In this document: positions 59,686-64,000 of the stretch, piece by piece
How the letters are laid out: each line of letters starts with the position of its first letter
How positions within the stretch are numbered: position 1 is the stretch's first letter
Source of the DNA: Alkalimonas cellulosilytica
Lineage (GTDB): Bacteria > Pseudomonadota > Gammaproteobacteria > Enterobacterales > Alteromonadaceae
Assembly (NCBI RefSeq): GCF_036325985.1
Contig: NZ_JAUHLI010000013.1
Location: 62,001 to 126,000 of the forward strand
DNA length: 64,000 nucleotides
Reading direction: 5' to 3'
The notes under the pieces: generated by a model
Seen by the model: the letters and a program-made list of their open reading frames with translations, nothing else
Told to the model about the DNA's origin: nothing
The model's database searches: none
Translations under genes and position numbers: made by a program

Positions 59686-60186
59686 ATGAGCACCACCACC
59701 GACACCTTGCAACTGGCGCAGACACTGGGCCAGTTATTGATCGAGCAACAGCTGATGGTGACGGCGGCGGAATCCTGTACCGGCGGTGGCTTAGCTTACA
59801 ACCTAACCGCTGTGGCCGGTAGCTCTGCGTATCTGGATCGCAGTTTTGTCACCTATAGTAACAAATCCAAACAGCAATTATTAGCGGTGGATGTGCAAAC
59901 CCTGCAGCAGCATGGTGCGGTTAGCCTGCAAACGGTGCAGGAAATGGCGGCCGGTGCAGCCAAAGCAGCCGGTGCTGATTTGGCCATTGCAATTTCCGGC
60001 ATCGCCGGGCCTGGAGGCGGCTCTGAGCACAAGCCGGTGGGGACGGTGTGTTTTGCTTTTTGGTTGCGCGGGCTTTGTACCAGCAATCAGCAACTTTTTA
60101 CCGGAGAGCGGGCAGACATTCGTCAGCAAGCCATCGATTTCGCGCTACAACAAAGCATCCGGTTGTTGACAGCAAGCGCAAACTAA
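59686..60186 (+). CDS. pncC: CinA C-terminal-type nicotinamide-nucleotide amidohydrolase
   Basis: A 166-residue protein of the CinA C-terminal (PncC) family: VTAAESCTGGGLAYNLTAVAGSSAYLDRSFVTYSN, GAVSLQTVQEMAAGA, and ISGIAGPGGGSEHKPVGTVCFA. Enzymes of the family deamidate nicotinamide mononucleotide for NAD recycling. The gene directly precedes recA, the conserved order. The recA promoter lies at and just beyond its 3' end. Confidence 0.95.
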   Translation: MSTTTDTLQLAQTLGQLLIEQQLMVTAAESCTGGGLAYNLTAVAGSSAYLDRSFVTYSNKSKQQLLAVDVQTLQQHGAVSLQTVQEMAAGAAKAAGADLAIAISGIAGPGGGSEHKPVGTVCFAFWLRGLCTSNQQLFTGERADIRQQAIDFALQQSIRLLTASAN

Positions 60187-60194
60187 ACTACTGT
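60166..60194 (+). promoter_or_regulatory. recA promoter
   Basis: TTGACA (60166-60171) and TACTGT (60189-60194) are 17 bases apart. The -10 overlaps the LexA box, so LexA binding would block RNA polymerase. Confidence 0.6.
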
Positions 60195-60206
60195 ATGCTC
60201 ATACAG
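60191..60206. promoter_or_regulatory. LexA (SOS) box of recA
   Basis: CTGTATGCTCATACAG is a perfect CTGT-N8-ACAG palindrome, the gammaproteobacterial LexA operator, 35 bases before the recA ATG. It places recA under SOS control. Confidence 0.93.
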
Positions 60207-60240
60207 CATTCAGCCCAATCTAATTTTTCGGGAGTCATCA

Positions 60241-61287
60241 ATGGACGACAATAAACAAAAAGCGCTGGCCGCCGCCTTAGGCCAAATTGAACGTCAGTTC
60301 GGTAAAGGCTCGATTATGCGACTGGGTGACAGCACGGCGCTGGATATTGCCTCTGTGTCGACGGGGTCGCTGGGGCTGGATATCGCGCTTGGCATTGGCG
60401 GCTTGCCGTATGGTCGTATTGTGGAGATCTACGGGCCTGAGTCATCCGGTAAAACCACCCTGACTTTGCAGGTGATTGCCGAAGCGCAGCGCGCCGGTAA
60501 GACCTGTGCCTTTATCGATGCCGAGCATGCGCTCGATCCGGTGTATGCCGCTAAGCTGGGGGTGAATGTCGACGACTTACTGGTATCACAACCGGATACC
60601 GGTGAGCAGGCACTGGAAATCTGCGATATGCTGGTGCGCTCAGCCGCGGTTGATGTGGTGATTGTTGACTCGGTGGCAGCTTTAACGCCGAAAGCGGAAA
60701 TCGAAGGCGATATGGGCGACAGCCATATGGGCTTGCAGGCCCGCTTAATGTCGCAAGCCTTGCGTAAACTGACCGCCAATATCAAGCGCTCCAATACCCT
60801 GTGTATTTTTATCAACCAAATCCGGATGAAAATCGGTGTAATGTTCGGCAACCCGGAAACTACCACAGGTGGTAATGCACTGAAGTTCTATGCTTCGGTG
60901 CGATTGGATATCCGCCGTATCGGTTCGGTGAAAGATGGCGATGAAATCATCGGCAACGAGACCCGGGTTAAAGTGGTGAAAAACAAAGTAGCACCACCCT
61001 TTAAACAAGCTGAGTTTATCATTACCTATGGTCAGGGCATCAATAAGCAGGGCGAGCTGCTCGATCTGGGCGTGCAGGAAAAGCTTGTGGATAAATCCGG
61101 TGCCTGGTATGCCTATCAGGGCAATAAAATTGGCCAGGGTAAAGCCAATGCGATGAAGTTTTTGTTGGACAATCCGGCTATTGCCAATGAAATTGAAGCC
61201 GAATTGCGCAATCGTTTGTTGTTAAAACCAGAAACCATCAAAAAAGCTGCGTTAGAGAACGCAGAAGAATTGCCAGCTGAAGAGTAA
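60241..61287 (+). CDS. recA: Recombinase RecA
   Basis: A 348-residue recombinase that forms filaments on single-stranded DNA, drives strand exchange and triggers LexA cleavage. Walker A is GPESSGKT (residues 65-72), followed by VIVDSVAALTPKAEIEGDMGDSHMGLQARLMSQALRKLT-type region (seen in parts), LCIFINQIRMKIGVMFGNPETTTGGNALKFYAS (seen in parts) and an acidic C-terminus (NAEELPAEE). GGGAG precedes the ATG. The terminator at 61309 follows; recX, often next to recA, is not here. Confidence 0.99.
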   Translation: MDDNKQKALAAALGQIERQFGKGSIMRLGDSTALDIASVSTGSLGLDIALGIGGLPYGRIVEIYGPESSGKTTLTLQVIAEAQRAGKTCAFIDAEHALDPVYAAKLGVNVDDLLVSQPDTGEQALEICDMLVRSAAVDVVIVDSVAALTPKAEIEGDMGDSHMGLQARLMSQALRKLTANIKRSNTLCIFINQIRMKIGVMFGNPETTTGGNALKFYASVRLDIRRIGSVKDGDEIIGNETRVKVVKNKVAPPFKQAEFIITYGQGINKQGELLDLGVQEKLVDKSGAWYAYQGNKIGQGKANAMKFLLDNPAIANEIEAELRNRLLLKPETIKKAALENAEELPAEE

Positions 61288-61308
61288 GTCATCATTGTGC
61301 ATCAAAAG

Positions 61309-61335
61309 ATGCCAGCCTAGTGCTGGCATTTTTTT
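61309..61335 (+). terminator. Rho-independent terminator of recA
   Basis: ATGCCAGC (61309-61316) pairs with GCTGGCAT (61322-61329) around CTAGT, followed by seven T. Confidence 0.92.
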
Positions 61336-61385
61336 GGATAAAAGATATGGCTGCTATCCGATGGTGTGATTACTCTTATTAATTT

Positions 61386-61409
61386 GGACGTCTATACGTT
61401 TAGAAGTTG
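61386..61409. promoter_or_regulatory. Three tandem MetJ boxes upstream of metA
   Basis: Three adjacent 8-mers, GGACGTCT, ATACGTTT and AGAAGTTG, each resemble the MetJ consensus AGACGTCT in the expected 8-bp phase; the first differs from it at one position. They lie 60 bases before the metA ATG. MetJ with S-adenosylmethionine would repress metA and, through read-through, the two metH genes. Confidence 0.75.
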
Positions 61410-61468
61410 ACTTTCGGTTGGTTTTTTCGCACACTTCATCCATTGTTTTCAGTGGGAATGGAGTCGTT

Positions 61469-62392
61469 ATGCCAATCAAAGTGGTCGATCAGTTGCCTGC
61501 CGTGGGCGCTTTGTCAGCAGAGAATGTGTTTGTCATGACCGAGAGCCGGGCAGCCAGCCAGGATATCCGGCCGCAGCGCATTGCCATTTTGAATCTGATG
61601 CCCAACAAAATTACCACTGAAATTCAGTTGTTGCGTTTACTGGCCAATTCACCGCTGCAGGTAGATGTGGAGCTATTGCGTCTCGATGATCATGTCAGCA
61701 AGCATACGCCGGAAAGCCACTTAAATTGCTTTTACCGCTATTTCTCTCAGGTTGCAGATCAAAAGTACGATGGCCTGATTATCACCGGGGCACCGCTTGG
61801 CTTGGTTGATTATGAAGATGTCACTTACTGGGATCAGCTGGAAGGGATCTTAAGCTGGGCTGATAATCACGTAACATCCACCTTATTTTTATGCTGGGCG
61901 GCGCATGCTGCTTTGTATCATTACTATGGTTTGCAGCGTGAAATTCGTGGCGACAAGCTATCCGGGGTCTATGCTCAGCAACTGAAGCAGCCACTGTGTC
62001 CGCTGGTGCGTGGTTTTGACGATGAGTTTAAGGTACCGCATTCGCGCTACGCCCAGGTCCCCAAGCAGCGTTTTTCGCAGCACGATGATTTGCATATTCT
62101 GGCCGAGTCCGATGTGACTGGTCCTTATTTGCTGCAGAACAGCAGCGGCAGCCGGGTCTTTGTCACCGGCCACCCGGAGTACGATGTGAATACCTTAGCG
62201 GATGAATACCAACGCGATCTGGCTGCCGGGTTAAACCCGAAGATCCCAGAGCACTATTTTCCGCAGGATGATCCCAGCCGTTCGCCCCTAAAGTTATGGC
62301 AGAGCCATGCCTTTTTGTTATTCAGCAACTGGTTAAACTATTATGTCTATCAGGCCACCCCTTTTGACTTGGGTGCTATTGGCAGGAAGTGA
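61469..62392 (+). CDS. metA: Homoserine O-succinyltransferase
   Basis: A 307-residue enzyme of methionine biosynthesis that acylates homoserine. Catalytic cysteine in TLFLCWAAHAAL, histidine and glutamate in VFVTGHPEYD. The residue that distinguishes acyl donors is glycine in TGAPLGLVDYEDV, which in characterised MetA proteins goes with succinyl-CoA, so O-succinyltransferase is preferred to O-acetyltransferase. GGAG five bases before the ATG at 61469 sets the start. MetJ boxes precede it, and metH genes follow 6 bases later. Confidence 0.95.
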   Translation: MPIKVVDQLPAVGALSAENVFVMTESRAASQDIRPQRIAILNLMPNKITTEIQLLRLLANSPLQVDVELLRLDDHVSKHTPESHLNCFYRYFSQVADQKYDGLIITGAPLGLVDYEDVTYWDQLEGILSWADNHVTSTLFLCWAAHAALYHYYGLQREIRGDKLSGVYAQQLKQPLCPLVRGFDDEFKVPHSRYAQVPKQRFSQHDDLHILAESDVTGPYLLQNSSGSRVFVTGHPEYDVNTLADEYQRDLAAGLNPKIPEHYFPQDDPSRSPLKLWQSHAFLLFSNWLNYYVYQATPFDLGAIGRK

Positions 62393-62398
62393 GGTTTC

Positions 62399-63466
62399 AT
62401 GAGCAAAGCACGATTGACCCCTGAGCAGCTGCGTGCTCTGTTAGCGCAGCGGATCCTGATCCTGGATGGCGCCATGGGCACCATGATCCAGGCGCATCAG
62501 TTGCAGGAAGCCGATTACCGCGGTAGCGAGTTTGCCAATTGGCCGACTGATTTAAAAGGCAACAATGACCTGTTGGTACTGACTCAACCGGACATCATTC
62601 GCTCGATACACCGGCAATATCTGTTGGCCGGTGCCGATATTGTGGAGACCAACAGCTTCAATGCCACTACTATCGCCATGGCTGATTATCAGATGGAAGC
62701 ACTGTCGGCTCGTATCAACCGTGAATCTGCGCGACTGGCCCGTGAAGCCTGTGATGAAATCAGCGCGCAGACCCCGGAGCGGCCTCGTTATGTCGCTGGT
62801 GTGCTGGGGCCAACCAATCGCACCGCCTCGATTTCACCGGATGTGAATGATCCGGGCTACCGCAATGTGACTTTCGATGAGCTGGTGACAGCTTACAAAG
62901 AGTCGACCCATGCCTTGATTGACGGTGGGGCCGATATCATTATGCTGGAAACCATCTTTGATACCTTAAATGCCAAAGCCGCTGCTTTTGCTGTATTGGA
63001 GGTTTTTGACGAGCTTGGTTTTGAACTGCCGGTAATGATTTCTGGCACCATCACCGATGCCTCTGGCCGGACACTATCAGGGCAGACCACTGAAGCCTTT
63101 TACCATTCGCTGGCGCATGTAAAACCGGTCTGTTTTGGTCTGAATTGTGCGCTGGGCCCTGATTTGCTGCGGCCCTATGTCGAGGCGCTGTCGACGGTAT
63201 CTGAGGCCTTTGTCTCAGTGCATCCCAATGCCGGTTTGCCAAATGAATTTGGCGAGTACGACTTAGGTGCTGAGGAGATGGCGGCAGAAATTGCAGATTG
63301 GGCAAAGCAAGGCTTTGTCAATATTGTCGGCGGCTGCTGTGGCACCACGCCGGAGCACATCCGTACCATTGCCGAAGCCGTCGCTGGCGTAGCGCCACGT
63401 CAACCGAAACCTGTCAGCCATCAGTTTAATCTGGCTGGCCTAGAAGCTTTTTCTCCGGAGTGGTAA
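62399..63466 (+). CDS. metH: Methionine synthase, homocysteine-binding domain as a separate protein (split MetH, part 1)
   Basis: A 355-residue protein equal to the N-terminal homocysteine-binding TIM barrel of MetH. Zinc ligands are visible in FGLNCALGP and VGGCCGTTPEHI. It begins RILILDGAMGTMIQAHQLQEADYRG. The frame stops at 63464-63466 exactly at the point where E. coli MetH passes through the linker to the folate domain; the next gene starts on the last base of the stop (TAATG). So cobalamin-dependent methionine synthase is encoded as two proteins rather than one of about 1,230 residues. It is 6 bases after metA and presumably co-transcribed. Confidence 0.93.
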   Translation: MSKARLTPEQLRALLAQRILILDGAMGTMIQAHQLQEADYRGSEFANWPTDLKGNNDLLVLTQPDIIRSIHRQYLLAGADIVETNSFNATTIAMADYQMEALSARINRESARLAREACDEISAQTPERPRYVAGVLGPTNRTASISPDVNDPGYRNVTFDELVTAYKESTHALIDGGADIIMLETIFDTLNAKAAAFAVLEVFDELGFELPVMISGTITDASGRTLSGQTTEAFYHSLAHVKPVCFGLNCALGPDLLRPYVEALSTVSEAFVSVHPNAGLPNEFGEYDLGAEEMAAEIADWAKQGFVNIVGGCCGTTPEHIRTIAEAVAGVAPRQPKPVSHQFNLAGLEAFSPEW

Positions 63467-64000
63467 TGCAGCAACAGGCACGATTTATCAATATCGGTGA
63501 ACGCACCAATGTCACAGGCTCTGCGCGCTTTAAGAAACTGATTTTAAATGGTGACTATGAAACGGCGCTGGATGTGGCCAGGCAACAGGTGGAGAATGGG
63601 GCCCAGATCATCGACATCAACATGGATGAAGCCATGCTGGATAGCAAGGCCGCCATGGTGCGCTATCTCAGTTTGTTGGCAGGCGAGCCGGATATCTGTC
63701 GGGTACCTATTATGGTGGACTCATCCAAATGGGACATCATTGAAGCGGCGCTGAAATGCATTCAGGGCAAAGCTATCGTCAACTCCATTTCGCTCAAAGA
63801 AGGTGAGGCACCCTTTTTAGAGCAAGCCAGACGCATCCGTCGTTATGGTGCTGCCGCCGTGGTGATGGCGTTTGATGAAGTAGGCCAGGCTGATACCAAA
63901 GCGCGCAAAGTAGAGATTTGTCAGCGTGCCTATCGTTTACTGGTAGAGAGTGTCGGTTTTCCACCGGAAGACATCATCTTTGATCCCAATATTTTTGCGG
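63466..64000 (+). CDS. metH: Methionine synthase, folate/cobalamin part (split MetH, part 2; runs off the window)
   Basis: An ATG at 63466 opens a frame with no stop up to the window end (178 codons seen). It starts MQQQARFINIGERTNVTGSA, the exact beginning of the pterin-binding (methyltetrahydrofolate) domain of MetH, followed by DVARQQVENGAQIIDINMDE, VPIMVDSSKWDIIEAALKC and ISLKEGEAPF. The cobalamin-binding and reactivation domains must follow to the right. Start overlaps the part 1 stop as TAATG, so production is translationally coupled and a 1:1 ratio is likely. Confidence 0.93.
   Translation, partial: MQQQARFINIGERTNVTGSARFKKLILNGDYETALDVARQQVENGAQIIDINMDEAMLDSKAAMVRYLSLLAGEPDICRVPIMVDSSKWDIIEAALKCIQGKAIVNSISLKEGEAPFLEQARRIRRYGAAAVVMAFDEVGQADTKARKVEICQRAYRLLVESVGFPPEDIIFDPNIFA

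Noticed and set aside
61288..61468. recX after recA
   Set aside because: Only a terminator and MetJ boxes are there; metA follows instead.
1..64000. CRISPR arrays, rRNA operons, intact insertion sequences and phage structural genes
   Set aside because: No regularly spaced direct repeats, rRNA sequence, complete transposase or phage gene was recognised on either strand.

Overview
The window reads as a chromosomal segment of a gammaproteobacterium. The right third has the classic block ftsB-ispD-ispF-truD-surE-pcm-(DUF368)-nlpD-rpoS, then mutS, cinA/pncC and recA. The left part has the equally conserved valS-holC-pepA cluster divergent from lptF-lptG. Protein style and accessory genes (TIGR03545/TIGR03546 pair, DUF3422, DUF5916, CtlX, NhaC) suggest the Rheinheimera/Alishewanella/Alkalimonas/Arsukibacterium neighbourhood of Alteromonadales-like bacteria. 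That placement is inference; no 16S gene is present.

Layout. 1-4.2 kb: end of a sugar:cation symporter with a LacI regulator, a fragment of a DUF4386 gene, a type II toxin-antitoxin pair, a GlxA-type AraC regulator and a methyltransferase. 4.2-6.2 kb: an inverted-repeat-rich spacer, then peroxiredoxin and persulfide-dioxygenase genes. 6.2-14.9 kb: TIGR03545/TIGR03546 membrane pair, a DUF5916 outer-membrane protein, an NhaC antiporter behind a terminator-like leader hairpin, and a Tat-exported PhoX-type phosphatase. 15-22.2 kb: valS, holC, pepA | lptF, lptG. 22.2-26 kb: RDD protein, DUF3422 protein, FKBP-type isomerase, CtlX.

26.1-38.2 kb: a tRNA-Leu(CAA) with a good promoter opens a region that looks acquired at least in part. 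It has a degraded IS3-type orfA start and a visibly AT-richer run of unrecognised secreted and membrane genes. One is a three-gene minus-strand operon ending in a trypsin-like protease with a discoidin-like tail. Next come a lipoprotein gene and an scsB-scsD-scsC thiol/disulfide operon. That operon lies between a complete OmpA-family gene and a second, decayed copy of that gene's last 100 bp. A Tat-exported sugar-isomerase-like protein follows.

38.3-50 kb: a soluble PAS-PAS chemotaxis receptor, small housekeeping or unknown genes, and a redox-stress-like cluster (two pirins, a monooxygenase-domain protein, an isochorismatase-like hydrolase, LysR, DoxX). Then a second LysR, a DUF924 protein and a periplasmic binding protein. 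50-64 kb: the conserved block named above, with a LexA box before recA and three tandem MetJ boxes before metA. metA is followed 6 bp later by a methionine synthase encoded as two genes: a separate homocysteine-binding domain, then, overlapping by one base (TAATG), the folate/B12 part running off the window.

The least explained parts are the 27.4-30.1 kb operon, the ompA-tail direct repeat around scs, the structured leader of nhaC and the abutting hairpins at 4.2-4.4 kb.
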